Origin: Clostridia bacterium
GTDB taxonomy: Bacteria; Bacillota; Clostridia; Oscillospirales; Acutalibacteraceae
DNA length: 64,000 nt
Assembly: GCA_017436915.1 (NCBI GenBank)
Contig: JAFSCE010000020.1
Location: forward strand, 1 to 64,000
Direction: 5' to 3'
Shown here: in pieces, positions 47,618 to 56,036 of the stretch
Layout of the letters: every line of letters begins with the position of its first letter
Numbering within the stretch: the first letter of the stretch is position 1
Notes under the pieces: model-generated
Databases searched by the model: none
What the model saw: the letters and a program-made list of their open reading frames with translations, nothing else
Told to the model about the DNA's origin: nothing
Program-made: the position numbers and the translations under genes

Positions 47618-47731
47618 ATGTGTTTAAGAAACTTATTCTGCGGTGACGTCAACTGCACTTGGCTGCTTTTCATCATCGTCATCCTGCTGCTCATCGACAA
47701 TAACGACTGCGGCTGCGATTGCGGCTGCTGA
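47618..47731 (+). CDS. Small Cys-rich membrane peptide, paralogue 2
   Basis: This 37-aa peptide repeats the plan of its neighbour: MCLRNLFCGDVNCTW, hydrophobic LLFIIVILLLI, then DNNDCGCDCGC. The first 30 residues match paralogue 1 at all but a few positions, while the Asn/Cys-rich tail is shorter. A ribosome site GAAGGGAGAA precedes the ATG. A tandem duplication with tail-length change is the simplest explanation. Function unknown; too short for routine gene callers. Confidence 0.72.
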   Translation: MCLRNLFCGDVNCTWLLFIIVILLLIDNNDCGCDCGC

Positions 47732-47748
47732 TCTGTCGGCTTAAGTTC

Positions 47749-47786
47749 GGGCGCCCGCCGTGACCAATCGGTCGCGGCGGGCGCCC
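47749..47786 (+). other. Strong 17-bp GC-rich hairpin
   Basis: GGGCGCCCGCCGTGACC pairs with GGTCGCGGCGGGCGCCC around AATC with one wobble pair. It ends the small-peptide transcript but lacks a T-run, so it may work as an mRNA 3'-stabilising structure or a weak terminator. Confidence 0.7.
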
Positions 47787-47803
47787 TCGTTATTGCCCCG
47801 AAT

Positions 47804-47832
47804 TTGACAAATCCCGATTTTTTTGGTATACT
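47804..47832 (+). promoter_or_regulatory. Promoter of the PH-domain gene
   Basis: A perfect TTGACA (47804-47809) and TATACT (47827-47832) lie 17 bp apart. A similar TGACAAA(A/T)CCCGATTTTT sequence recurs at 47843-47862 in the 5' leader. Confidence 0.85.
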
Positions 47833-47881
47833 GCTTCCGTTGTGACAAAATTCCCGATTTTTCGAATTCGGAGGTATGCCC

Positions 47882-48217
47882 ATGGCAACAGCATTTTCCG
47901 CGAAACGGTGCAGCCGTCTGTTCGGTCTGCCGCTGTCGCTGACGCACTACGTTATCGACGGTGAATCGTTATCCGAACAAACCGGTCTGTTTTCCGTTAC
48001 CGCAAAAGCGGTATCTCTGTCGCACGTTCGGAATATGGTGGTAGTACGGTCGACCTGGCAAAAGTTATTCGGTCTGTCTACCGTGCACGTGGCCACCGCC
48101 GATCCGGCACTTCCGGAATTTATCGTTCACAACATCCGCGGCGGCAAAGTCTTCGCCGCCAAGCTTCAACAAGCGACGGAAGCCGCTTCGTCATTGCGGC
48201 AAATTGTGACGGAGTGA
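47882..48217 (+). CDS. Bacterial PH-domain (bPH) protein
   Basis: This protein (111 aa) resembles bacterial pleckstrin-homology domains (bPH2/YdbS-like). The YVIDGESLSEQTGLFSVTAKAVSLSHVRNMVV segment and the later LFGLSTVHVATADPALPEFIVHNIRGG segment are typical of this fold. It has no membrane helices, unlike YdbS. ATG 47882 is chosen over 47876 because GGAGG lies 7 bp away. It is followed 35 bp later by the E2-fold gene on the same strand. Confidence 0.75.
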   Translation: MATAFSAKRCSRLFGLPLSLTHYVIDGESLSEQTGLFSVTAKAVSLSHVRNMVVVRSTWQKLFGLSTVHVATADPALPEFIVHNIRGGKVFAAKLQQATEAASSLRQIVTE

Positions 48218-48252
48218 GATTCCACACTTAAAACATGTGAGGATGGGACAAT

Positions 48253-49140
48253 ATGGAACCTAAAAAGAGACGCTTTGGCGACCGAAAAGATGGTTGGCGC
48301 CTGCGCCATACGCAATCCTTGTTCGCGGTCATGCCCCATTTGATGAAGACGCGCACCGATTCACAAGTGTTCTTCGATGAGGAGATCGACATTGAATATC
48401 TGGAAAAGTACGTGCGTGCGATGCGCAAGGAACACGATATGCCCACCTTTTCGCTGTATCATCTTATTATCGCGGCAGTGGTGCGGATGTTCGTCTTGCG
48501 CCCGCGGCTCAACCGTTTTATCATGAACGGCAAGGCGTACGCCCGCAATCGGCTGACCGCCTCAATGACTGCCAAACACAGCTTGTCCAAGGATGCAGAG
48601 GAATCCTGCATCAAACCGCAGTTTGAAAAGACCGATACGGTGTTTGACGTCTACCGGCGCGTCAGTGAGGCAATGGATAAGGAAGTTAAGAACATTGACG
48701 ATGCCAATACCACTGACGTAGCGGCGAAGATCTTAAACAAGCTGCCCGCCTGGATGGTACGCGCGTTCGTCAATTTTATCATCTTTATGGATCACCGCGG
48801 CTGGATGACCGAGTTCATCAACGAACTCAGCCCGTTCCACACCTCGTTTTACATCACCGACGTCGGCTCGATCGGTATTCAGCCGGTGTACCACCACATT
48901 TACAATTTCGGCACCACCTCGGTGTTTGTGGCAATGGGCAAAAAGACCGTCGTTCCCGTCGCCCTGCCGGACGGTACCGTTTCCACCAAAAAAGTCATTC
49001 GCGTAAAACTCGTGTTGGATGAGCGTATTTGCGACGGACATTATTACGCGGAATCGTTCCGTATGCTCCGCCGCTTGTTAAAGCACCCCGAGCAACTGGA
49101 AGTTCCGCCCACGGAATTCCCCGAGGACGAGTGGATCTGA
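48253..49140 (+). CDS. Chloramphenicol-acetyltransferase/E2-fold protein lacking the catalytic His
   Basis: This 295-aa protein resembles the CoA-dependent acyltransferase fold of 2-oxo acid dehydrogenase E2 subunits and CAT. A substrate-side segment MTAKHSLSKDAEES, the DVGSIGIQPVYHHIYNFGTTSVFVAMG stretch (about 212-238) and the C-terminal DERICDGHYYAESF (about 256-269) fit this fold. In active E2 enzymes that last motif reads DHRxxDG; here the His is Glu, so normal acyl transfer is unlikely. It has no lipoyl domain. It probably shares a transcript with the PH-domain gene. Confidence 0.75.
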   Translation: MEPKKRRFGDRKDGWRLRHTQSLFAVMPHLMKTRTDSQVFFDEEIDIEYLEKYVRAMRKEHDMPTFSLYHLIIAAVVRMFVLRPRLNRFIMNGKAYARNRLTASMTAKHSLSKDAEESCIKPQFEKTDTVFDVYRRVSEAMDKEVKNIDDANTTDVAAKILNKLPAWMVRAFVNFIIFMDHRGWMTEFINELSPFHTSFYITDVGSIGIQPVYHHIYNFGTTSVFVAMGKKTVVPVALPDGTVSTKKVIRVKLVLDERICDGHYYAESFRMLRRLLKHPEQLEVPPTEFPEDEWI

Positions 49141-49142
49141 TC

Positions 49143-49178
49143 AAAAAGGGCTGTGTTCTGTCGAACACAGCCCTTTTC
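49143..49178. terminator. Terminator between E2-fold gene and aminotransferase
   Basis: AAAAAGGGCTGTGTTC/GAACACAGCCCTTTT with a TGTC loop, usable by both convergent genes. Confidence 0.92.
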
Positions 49179-49187
49179 TTATATTGT

Positions 49188-50366
49188 TTATTTGAGCAAG
49201 TCACCAAGTATGGCGATACCTTTTTTGATCTCCTCGTTTGAGGGAGTGGAATAGTTTAATCGGAACGATTGCGACGGTGCGGACAAATCGCAATTAAAGG
49301 TGGTACCCGGCACGACAAATACTTTCCGTTCCGCCGCCTCCGCCACGAAATCCGCCATTGGGATACGCTTTGGCAGCGTGCACCATAAGAACAGGCCGCC
49401 CTCGGGGCGCGTGTAGGTGACGTCACTCGGCGTGCACGCATCAAGCGTTTCAAGCATACAACCGCATTTTTCGCGGTATAAACTGCGGATAAAGTCGATA
49501 TGCGCGTCTAAATCGTGGCGTTTCATAAACTCGGCGCACAGCATTTGGAAAAACAGGTTGGTGTGCACGTCCTCCACTTGTTTGGCGACAACCAGTTTTT
49601 GCACCACCGCTTCGGGACCGCAAACGTAACCGACACGCATCCCCGCCGACAGAATTTTGGAGAACGTGCCGCAGTAGATCACCCTGCCGTCGGTATCCAT
49701 GCTTTTAATGGTGGGCAGTTCCGCGCCCGCAAAGCGCAAATCACCGTAAGGGTTATCTTCGAGGATCATGACGTCGTATTGTTTAGCGAGCGCGTACACC
49801 GTTTTTCGTTTTTCAAGCGACATGGTGATTCCCGCCGGATTTTGGAACGTCGGGATGAGGTACAACAGTTTTGCATTCGGGTGGGCTTTGAGTGCGGCTT
49901 CCAAGCCCTCAAGCGAGATGCCGTCCTCTTCCAGTTCCACGCCGACGGGGCAAGCACCTAACGAGCGAAAAGCATTCAGCGCGCCAATAAAGCTGGGGTT
50001 TTCGCAAATGACGACGTCCCCTGCGTCACATAAGGTTTTACAGGCAAGCTCGATCCCCTGCTGACCACCGCTGGTAATGACGGTCATATTAGATGCGGTG
50101 TCCACGCCGAAACGGCGAGCCAGACGGTCTGCCACCAATTCGCGAAGCGGTGTATACCCTTCGGTGGTGCCGTATTGCAGGGCGACGGATGCCCGATTTT
50201 CAAAAATATCGGCGGCGATCGCCGCCATCTGTTCCGCCGGAAACGATTCGGGTGCGGGGTTGCCTGCGGCGAACGAGATGGCGCCCGGCTGACCCAAGCT
50301 TTTGAAAATTTCACGAATGGCAGACGGTTTCATGTCACGCATGGCTGCCGAGAATTGATACTTCAT
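49188..50366 (-). CDS. PLP-dependent aminotransferase (2-aminoadipate/LysN-like)
   Basis: This fold-type I aminotransferase (about 392 aa) begins at the ATG at 50366, which follows AAAAAGGTGATAAT. ISFAAGNPAPESFP at the N-terminus, YLIPTFQNPAGITMSLEKR, ILEDNPYGDLRF (PLP-binding Asp/Tyr) and GTFSKILSAGMRVGYV with the Schiff-base Lys identify the class. Relatives act on 2-aminoadipate, aromatic or branched amino acids; specificity is not readable. No MocR-type regulator domain is fused. It is divergent from metY with about 120 bp between start codons. Confidence 0.88.
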   Translation of the reverse strand: MKYQFSAAMRDMKPSAIREIFKSLGQPGAISFAAGNPAPESFPAEQMAAIAADIFENRASVALQYGTTEGYTPLRELVADRLARRFGVDTASNMTVITSGGQQGIELACKTLCDAGDVVICENPSFIGALNAFRSLGACPVGVELEEDGISLEGLEAALKAHPNAKLLYLIPTFQNPAGITMSLEKRKTVYALAKQYDVMILEDNPYGDLRFAGAELPTIKSMDTDGRVIYCGTFSKILSAGMRVGYVCGPEAVVQKLVVAKQVEDVHTNLFFQMLCAEFMKRHDLDAHIDFIRSLYREKCGCMLETLDACTPSDVTYTRPEGGLFLWCTLPKRIPMADFVAEAAERKVFVVPGTTFNCDLSAPSQSFRLNYSTPSNEEIKKGIAILGDLLK

Positions 50367-50418
50367 ATTATCACCTTTTTGTACTTTATCACAAATCTTT
50401 CCGCCTTGCAAGTTCCCG

Positions 50419-50447
50419 TTGACAAAACATTTCAGAAAAGATATACT
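50419..50447 (+). promoter_or_regulatory. Promoter of metY-metA
   Basis: A perfect TTGACA (50419-50424) and TATACT (50442-50447) are 17 bp apart. The leader is only about 30 nt, so there is no room for a SAM riboswitch or T-box. Confidence 0.85.
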
Positions 50448-50483
50448 TTAAGCGTATATCCATCGAAAGGAAGCGATTTTATT

Positions 50484-51761
50484 ATGAACGATTATCGCGC
50501 CGAGACGCTTTGTATTCAGGGCGGCTACCAGCCGCAAAACGGTGAGCCGCGCGTGCTCCCGATCTATCAAAGCACGACGTATAAATACGATTCTGCCGAT
50601 CATCTGGGCAAATTGTTTGATTTGGAAGCGCCCGGTCACATGTATACCCGCATTTCCAACCCCACCGTTGCGGCGGTTGAGGATAAAATTGCCGCGTTAG
50701 AGGGCGGTGTGGGTGCCATGTGCACCTCGTCCGGTCAGGCGGCATCGCTGATGGCGATCTTTAACATTACGAGCGCGGGGCAGAATTTCGTGAGCTTGTC
50801 CACCATTTACGGCGGCACCACCAATCTGTTCGCCGTGACCATGAAGCGCATGGGCATTGAAGTGCGCTTTTTAACCCCCGATATGACCGACGAGCAAGCG
50901 GACGCGTTGTTTGACGAAAATACGCGGCTCGTATTTGGCGAGACCATCGCCAATCCCGCACTCAACGTGCTGGATATTGAGCGGTATGCGGCGCTCGCTC
51001 ACCGTCACGGTGTGCCGCTGATCGTGGATAACACCTTTGCCACTCCCATCCTGTGCCGTCCGTTTGAACACGGCGCGGATATCGTGATGCATTCCACCAC
51101 CAAGTACATGGACGGTCACGCCACGGTGGTCGGCGGTGTGATCGTGGACAGCGGTAATTTCGATTGGGCGGCATCCGGCAAGTATCCGGAGCTGACCACC
51201 CCCGACGAGTCGTACCACGGTGTCGTGTACACCGAGAATTTCGGCAAAGCGGCCTACATCACCAAGGCCCGCGTGCAGTTGATGCGCGATCTGGGCTCCA
51301 CGCCGCAACCGCTTGCCATGTTTGTTTTAAACCTCGGCTTGGAAACGCTGGCCCTGCGCATGGAGCGTCACTGCCAAAACGCGCAGGCGGTTGCCGAGTA
51401 TTTGGAAAAACATGAAAAGGTCGCTTGGGTGAATTACCCCGGCCTTGCCTCCTCCGATCAACACGCGCTGGCACAAAAATACCTGCCGAAAGGTTGCTGC
51501 GGCGTTATTTCGTTTGGTGTCAAAGGCGGTCGCGCCTCGGCGGTTACGTTTATGGATTCGTTAAAGCTCGCGGCGGTTGTCGTGCACGTGGCGGATGCCC
51601 GCACCTCGGTGTTGCATCCCGCTTCCACCACCCACCGTCAGCTCACCGACGAACAGCTCGTTGCCACCGGTATCACGCCGGATATGGTGCGTCTGTCGGT
51701 CGGCATTGAGAACGTCGACGATATCATTGCTGATCTGGAGCAAGCATTAGCAAACGTCTAA
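50484..51761 (+). CDS. metY: O-acetylhomoserine sulfhydrylase
   Basis: This 425-aa Cys/Met-metabolism PLP enzyme converts O-acetylhomoserine and sulfide to homocysteine. [31 protein letters not shown] and [15 protein letters not shown] are seen in the N-terminal half. The PLP lysine lies in [17 protein letters not shown]. The length and the gap after [17 protein letters not shown] are of the long OAH sulfhydrylase type rather than the shorter CGS/CGL. Start at 50484 follows GAAAGGAAGCG. The adjacent metA supplies its substrate. Confidence 0.95.
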   Translation: MNDYRAETLCIQGGYQPQNGEPRVLPIYQSTTYKYDSADHLGKLFDLEAPGHMYTRISNPTVAAVEDKIAALEGGVGAMCTSSGQAASLMAIFNITSAGQNFVSLSTIYGGTTNLFAVTMKRMGIEVRFLTPDMTDEQADALFDENTRLVFGETIANPALNVLDIERYAALAHRHGVPLIVDNTFATPILCRPFEHGADIVMHSTTKYMDGHATVVGGVIVDSGNFDWAASGKYPELTTPDESYHGVVYTENFGKAAYITKARVQLMRDLGSTPQPLAMFVLNLGLETLALRMERHCQNAQAVAEYLEKHEKVAWVNYPGLASSDQHALAQKYLPKGCCGVISFGVKGGRASAVTFMDSLKLAAVVVHVADARTSVLHPASTTHRQLTDEQLVATGITPDMVRLSVGIENVDDIIADLEQALANV

Positions 51762-51776
51762 AGGAGGGCTTTTTAC

Positions 51777-52694
51777 ATGCCCATTAAAATTCCCAATCAG
51801 TTGCCGGCAACGCAAACCCTGACCGACGAAAATATTTTCGTTATCACCGAAACGCGCGCACTGACGCAGGATATTCGTCCGCTGAAGATCTTATTGCTCA
51901 ACCTGATGCCGAAAAAGATCGTCACCGAAACGCAGATGGCGCGCTTGCTCGGCAACACGCCGTTGCAGGTGGAACTGGAACTGATCCACACCCGCACCCA
52001 TCATTCGCGCAACACGCCCGAGGATCACATGCTGATGTTTTACAAAACCTTTGACGACGTCAAAGAGAAAAAGTACGACGGCATGATCATCACGGGAGCG
52101 CCGGTGGAGCATCTGCCCTTTGAAGAGGTGGAATACTGGGACGAGCTGTGCACCATCATGGAATGGAGCAAAACGCACGTCACCAGTACACTGCATATCT
52201 GCTGGGGCGCGCAAGCGGGGCTTTACTACCATTACGGTATCCAAAAACAACCCTTGCCGAAAAAAATGTTCGGCATTTTCCCGCATATCGTTGAGCATAA
52301 ACATTCCATTCTGTTCCGTGGATTTGACGAGGTGTTCAACGTTCCGCAGTCGCGGCACACCACTATCGACCGCGGGGATATTGAGCACGTACCGGAACTT
52401 AAGATCCTCGCCTCCTCCGAGCAGGCGGGCGTGTACGCCGTTGCCACCAAGAAAGGGCGACAGATCTTCATCACGGGGCATTCGGAATACGATGCCACCA
52501 CTTTAAAAGAGGAGTATGAACGCGATAAAGCGGCAGGACTTCCGATTGAGGTGCCGTTCAACTATTTCCCTGACGACGATCCCTCACGCACCCCGCCGAT
52601 CACCTGGCGTTCGCACGCGAATCTCTTGTTTTCCAACTGGCTGAACTACTTTGTGTATCAGACCACGCCGTACGATATCGATCAGATCAATTAA
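51777..52694 (+). CDS. metA: Homoserine O-acetyltransferase (MetA family)
   Basis: MetA (305 aa) activates homoserine for methionine synthesis. The catalytic C142 lies in HICWGAQAG and the His/Glu pair in TGHSEYD near 236-241. Residue 111 is Glu in [16 protein letters not shown]. In this family Glu at 111 goes with acetyl-CoA and Gly with succinyl-CoA, so the product should be O-acetylhomoserine, which fits metY next to it. RBS AAAGGAGGGC precedes the ATG, 15 bp after metY. Confidence 0.96.
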   Translation: MPIKIPNQLPATQTLTDENIFVITETRALTQDIRPLKILLLNLMPKKIVTETQMARLLGNTPLQVELELIHTRTHHSRNTPEDHMLMFYKTFDDVKEKKYDGMIITGAPVEHLPFEEVEYWDELCTIMEWSKTHVTSTLHICWGAQAGLYYHYGIQKQPLPKKMFGIFPHIVEHKHSILFRGFDEVFNVPQSRHTTIDRGDIEHVPELKILASSEQAGVYAVATKKGRQIFITGHSEYDATTLKEEYERDKAAGLPIEVPFNYFPDDDPSRTPPITWRSHANLLFSNWLNYFVYQTTPYDIDQIN

Positions 52695-52698
52695 CAAA

Positions 52699-52730
52699 AA
52701 CCGCGGTAGGCAACATTGCCTACCGCGGTT
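52699..52730 (+). terminator. Terminator of metY-metA
   Basis: AACCGCGGTAGGCAA pairs perfectly with TTGCCTACCGCGGTT around CA, followed by a short T-rich tail. Confidence 0.9.
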
Positions 52731-52813
52731 CATTTTATTGCAAATGCGGGGTAAAAGTCTCACCTCATCCGCTCACTCGAGGAGAAAACTTGAGGCGTGA
52801 TAGGGAGTAAAAG

Positions 52814-52842
52814 AAGCGGGGGTGCGTATGGCACCCCCGCTT
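52814..52842 (-). terminator. Terminator of the surface-protein gene
   Basis: AAGCGGGGGTGC/GCACCCCCGCTT hairpin; read on the minus strand it is followed by TTCTTTTA. A second small hairpin GGGGCGA/TCGCCCC lies at 52888-52906. The rest of the gap 52735-52938 shows no gene. Confidence 0.85.
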
Positions 52843-52938
52843 GCCTATTGAATTTGTCGTAAAGGCGTGTCGCACATGTGAAGTTGCGGGGCGAGACTTT
52901 CGCCCCTTGTTATCGGTGCGTCACACAAACAAATCGAA

Positions 52939-54240
52939 TCAGTTGTCTTCGGGTTCCCAGGTGTTATCGGTGCGACCGCTGTAAATGTCGGTATCGCTGT
53001 CCTCTTTGGCGGTTTCTTGTTCGGTTTGCGCTTCTTTCACCTCTTCCGGCTTGCGGAACACAAAGAAATACAGAAGCACGCCCGCGCCCGCGATCAGTAG
53101 GATACCCGCGATCAGCAGGACGATCAAGCGCCACGACATACCGCCTGCGCTCTCTTCTTCCTCTTCACCGAAACCGATAAGCGTATACGCTTCGAGCGAA
53201 TTGATCTTGAGCTCAAACATACCGTTCTTCACTTCGAGCTTCTGCGGTGTCATCAAACCGTCACCGTCCATCACGGTGATCGCAAACGCAGACGATTTCT
53301 TCATTTCTGAAGGAATCGGCAACTGAACAGTGTAGATAATACCCTCGGGCAACGCCGTCACCGGCACCTCTTTGCCGGCGCGAGAGAGCATCAGCAAAGA
53401 CAGATCAAAGGTGAACACCTGACGCTGATCCTCGGAGTAGCCCGAAAATTCCGATACGTTCGACAAGGCCGCCTGCACCATGGTGGGCGTGACCTCTGTA
53501 ACCGAGGTGCGCACGCTGAGCATCGGGGTGTTGCCCGTGCGTCCCACCAGTTTTTTATAATCCGCTTCGGATACCAAGAGGCGCGCCTTGGACAAGAATT
53601 CCTGACGCGTTAATCCAAAGTTTTCGAGCAACGCCGTATCGGTTAGCGCGTTCATCGCGATCATGTCGTCTTCAACAGCAGTCGTGCTGTTGCCCTTGAC
53701 CGTTGCCGTGGTCGACGCGGTGGAACCGGTGGTCGCCGCCGCCTGCTGTTCGGTGGTGGTCTCCTCCGTGGCCGTTGTCGTGGCATCACCGCTCACGGTG
53801 GTAGTGGTCTCCTCCGCGACCGTCGTGGTGACGGGTGCCACCGTGGTGGTAGCGGCCGACGGACGCGTGATCGTTTGCTCGGCACACGCCTCGTAGATCA
53901 TCGTCGACGTGTAATGCTCTGCACCTTTAAAGGTTGCTTTTTTGCCCTCGTCAACGTCAAAAGCCGACTTGTAAACACCTTCGGCGTTCGTCTCCCCGTT
54001 TTCCGGCATGCCTTGCATCATCAAATACACCGGATATCCGTTCACCGGCGCGCCGTTTGCATCGACCGCTTTGACCGTGAGCGTACCGTCGGCATTAAAC
54101 GATGCCGTTAAGGTCACCGCGACGCGTTGCGGTGCCACGGTGTTTGCCGTCGTCGTGGTCGTTTCCTCGGCACTGACGCCGACCGCCATCACGCCCACAA
54201 GGAGCAACACTGCCAGCAGTACCGCTACTATCTTTTTCAT
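52939..54240 (-). CDS. Type I membrane surface protein with Thr-rich linker
   Basis: This 433-aa protein is not a named family. It has a signal peptide (1-24, MKKIVAVLLAVLLLVGVMAV), a short Ig-like or carboxypeptidase-regulatory-like domain (about 40-130; NADGTLTVKAVDANGAPVNG) and a Thr/Val-rich linker with many TTT runs (about 135-185). A second folded domain (about 190-365), one membrane helix (about 375-400) and an acidic cytosolic tail with EEVKEAQTEQE follow. There is no LPXTG-type signal. The ATG at 54240 follows AAGGAGGAATTGTAC. A wall-spanning sensor or anchor is plausible. Confidence 0.78.
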   Translation of the reverse strand: MKKIVAVLLAVLLLVGVMAVGVSAEETTTTTANTVAPQRVAVTLTASFNADGTLTVKAVDANGAPVNGYPVYLMMQGMPENGETNAEGVYKSAFDVDEGKKATFKGAEHYTSTMIYEACAEQTITRPSAATTTVAPVTTTVAEETTTTVSGDATTTATEETTTEQQAAATTGSTASTTATVKGNSTTAVEDDMIAMNALTDTALLENFGLTRQEFLSKARLLVSEADYKKLVGRTGNTPMLSVRTSVTEVTPTMVQAALSNVSEFSGYSEDQRQVFTFDLSLLMLSRAGKEVPVTALPEGIIYTVQLPIPSEMKKSSAFAITVMDGDGLMTPQKLEVKNGMFELKINSLEAYTLIGFGEEEEESAGGMSWRLIVLLIAGILLIAGAGVLLYFFVFRKPEEVKEAQTEQETAKEDSDTDIYSGRTDNTWEPEDN

Positions 54241-54334
54241 GTACAATTCCTCCTTGCACATAGTCTGTTAAGGATAACATACCATAAAACCATTCAAAAG
54301 TAAATGTTCCACTAAAATATTTTACCCCTCCCTC

Positions 54335-54363
54335 TTGCTTTTTTGAGATTTTTACGCTATACT
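54335..54363 (+). promoter_or_regulatory. Promoter of the Crp-family regulator operon
   Basis: TTGCTT (54335-54340) and TATACT (54358-54363) lie 17 bp apart. The predicted start, at about 54370, is just before the palindrome at 54374-54389. Confidence 0.75.
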
Positions 54364-54373
54364 ATAGAAAAGT

Positions 54374-54389
54374 TGTCCCATTTGGGACA
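54374..54389. promoter_or_regulatory. Palindromic operator candidate
   Basis: TGTCCCA and TGGGACA form a perfect 7-2-7 inverted repeat with a TT centre, located at about +4 to +19 of the predicted transcript. This is the size expected for a Crp/Fnr dimer site, though the half-site differs from classical TGTGA or TTGAT. Position suggests auto-repression. Confidence 0.65.
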
Positions 54390-54417
54390 CTTTTGATACA
54401 ACAGGGAGGGGAAGCCG

Positions 54418-55044
54418 ATGGGGGTCACTTGTCCGTTATCCGCATTTTTTCTGTTTGACGGGCTAAACGACGAGGTGTTAAGCGCAATTGAACAACGCCT
54501 GACGCCTGCCGTTTGCTACCGTCGCGGGCAGGTCGTGTACAACACCGATACCTTTCGCCGCGCCGTGGGGTTGATCGTGCGTGGGTCGGTGGTGGTCCGT
54601 TCGTCGGGCGAGGTGGTGATCAACCGCCTGCACGCGGGCGAGATCTTCGGTGTGGCGGCACTGTTCGACAGTGAGCAGGACGCCTACGTGACCGAGATCA
54701 CCGCCGCCGAGGATACTGCCGTGCGGTTTATTCCGCAGGAACTGATGTCACGGTTGCTCATGGAGTTCCCCTTGATCGCGGAACGCTATATTCGTTTTTT
54801 GTCCGATCGCGTGCGGTTTCTCAATCGCAAGCTTTCGGCACTCACCATCGGCAACACCGAAAACCGTTTGTATCACCATCTGCTCTCCCACCAGGACGAG
54901 CAAGGCACCATTCAGCTGCCGGGTACGATGACCGAACTGGCGAAAGCCCTTAACATGGGGCGGTCCAGTTTGTATCGTGCGTTAGACACGTTGGTGCGTG
55001 AAGGCATCCTCATTAAAGAGGGTAAAACGTATCGTATTTCTTAA
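54418..55044 (+). CDS. Crp/Fnr family transcriptional regulator
   Basis: This 208-aa regulator has an N-terminal cyclic-nucleotide-binding-like barrel (about 15-120), a dimer helix (about 120-148) and a C-terminal winged helix with recognition helix NMGRSSLYRALDTL (about 178-191). Only two Cys (C5, C32) are present, so an Fnr-type iron-sulfur cluster is unlikely. The barrel lacks the cAMP-binding consensus. It heads the operon with an ABC importer, 17 bp before the substrate-binding protein, and probably controls that importer. RBS GGGAGGGGAAGCCG. Confidence 0.9.
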   Translation: MGVTCPLSAFFLFDGLNDEVLSAIEQRLTPAVCYRRGQVVYNTDTFRRAVGLIVRGSVVVRSSGEVVINRLHAGEIFGVAALFDSEQDAYVTEITAAEDTAVRFIPQELMSRLLMEFPLIAERYIRFLSDRVRFLNRKLSALTIGNTENRLYHHLLSHQDEQGTIQLPGTMTELAKALNMGRSSLYRALDTLVREGILIKEGKTYRIS

Positions 55045-55061
55045 GAAAGAAGGAATCTTGT

Positions 55062-56036
55062 ATGAAAAAAGTAGTATCACTCGTACTCGCCGTATTGCTC
55101 CTCGCCACGATGACGATCGGCTGTACTAAAGAGCCCGCTCCGAAAACGACGGTTAGAATCGGCGCGATTCAAGGACCGACCGGTATCGGCATGGTGCATT
55201 TGATGGAAGCGGATAAAAACGAAACCGCCACCAACGATTACGAGTTCACCGTTTCGTCCGTGCCGCAGGATATCGGCACGCAGCTCGCTTCGGGCAATTT
55301 AGACATCGCCGCCGTTCCCACCAACCTCGCCTCTTCCCTGTATCAAAAGACGGCAGGTAAGGTGCAACTGCTCGCGGTCAACACGCTGGGTGTGTTGTAT
55401 ATGCTGGATAACGGCAACGGCATCAATTCCATTGCCGATCTCAAAGGCAAGACCATCTATTCCACGGGCGAGGGTGCGAACCCCGAATACATTTTGCGGT
55501 ACGTCTTAAGCAAAAACGGCATTGATCCCGACAAAGACGTGACGATTGAATTTTTGGCGGAAAACACCGAGTTAGTCGCGAAAATGGTAAAAGGTGATAT
55601 TACACTCGCGATGGTTCCCGAACCGAACGTATCCGCTATCATCTCCCAAAACCAAGCCGTGAAAGTGGCACTCTCCATGAACACCGAATGGGAAGCGGTT
55701 GCCGGTGCCAACAACAAGCTGATGATGGGCTGTGTGGCGGTGCGTAAAGAGTTTGCAGAAGCCAACAAAGCCGCGGTGGACGCGTTCCTTGCCGAGTATA
55801 AAGCATCCATTGAGAAAGCCGCCGACGTGGAAGCGACCGCCGCGTTGTGCGAGAGCTACGGCATCATTCCCAAAGCACCGCTTGCTAAAAAAGCTATTCC
55901 GAATTGCCAGCTTACCTTCGTATCCGGTGCGGACATGAAGGCGCAGATCGCGGGCTATTATCAGGTGCTCTTTGATGCCAACCCGAAAGCGATCGGCGGT
56001 AAATTACCGGATGATGCGTTCTATTATGCAGGATAA
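55062..56036 (+). CDS. ABC transporter substrate-binding lipoprotein (NitT/TauT-like)
   Basis: This 324-aa lipoprotein has a signal peptide with lipobox TIGC (C21). The mature part has the NMT1/SsuA-type type II binding fold, with segments such as RIGAIQGPTGIGMVHLM, SGNLDIAAVPTNLASSLYQ and SIADLKGKTIYSTGEGANPEY. NitT/TauT relatives carry nitrate, sulfonates, thiamine precursors or other small ligands; the ligand cannot be read here. It is followed by a permease (11-bp overlap) and an ATPase. RBS GAAAGAAGGAATCTTGT. Confidence 0.88.
   Translation: MKKVVSLVLAVLLLATMTIGCTKEPAPKTTVRIGAIQGPTGIGMVHLMEADKNETATNDYEFTVSSVPQDIGTQLASGNLDIAAVPTNLASSLYQKTAGKVQLLAVNTLGVLYMLDNGNGINSIADLKGKTIYSTGEGANPEYILRYVLSKNGIDPDKDVTIEFLAENTELVAKMVKGDITLAMVPEPNVSAIISQNQAVKVALSMNTEWEAVAGANNKLMMGCVAVRKEFAEANKAAVDAFLAEYKASIEKAADVEATAALCESYGIIPKAPLAKKAIPNCQLTFVSGADMKAQIAGYYQVLFDANPKAIGGKLPDDAFYYAG

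Noticed and set aside
47749-47786. Ordinary intrinsic terminator
   Set aside because: The hairpin is very strong but has no T-run on either strand, so it is listed only as a structure.
50448-50483. SAM riboswitch or T-box before metY
   Set aside because: The leader is only about 30 nt from the predicted start to the start codon.
52939-54240. Sortase-anchored wall protein
   Set aside because: After the membrane helix there is a long acidic cytosolic tail and no sorting motif before it, so it is a membrane protein rather than a sortase substrate.
54418-55044. Fnr-type oxygen sensor
   Set aside because: Only two Cys residues exist, too few for the four-ligand iron-sulfur cluster.
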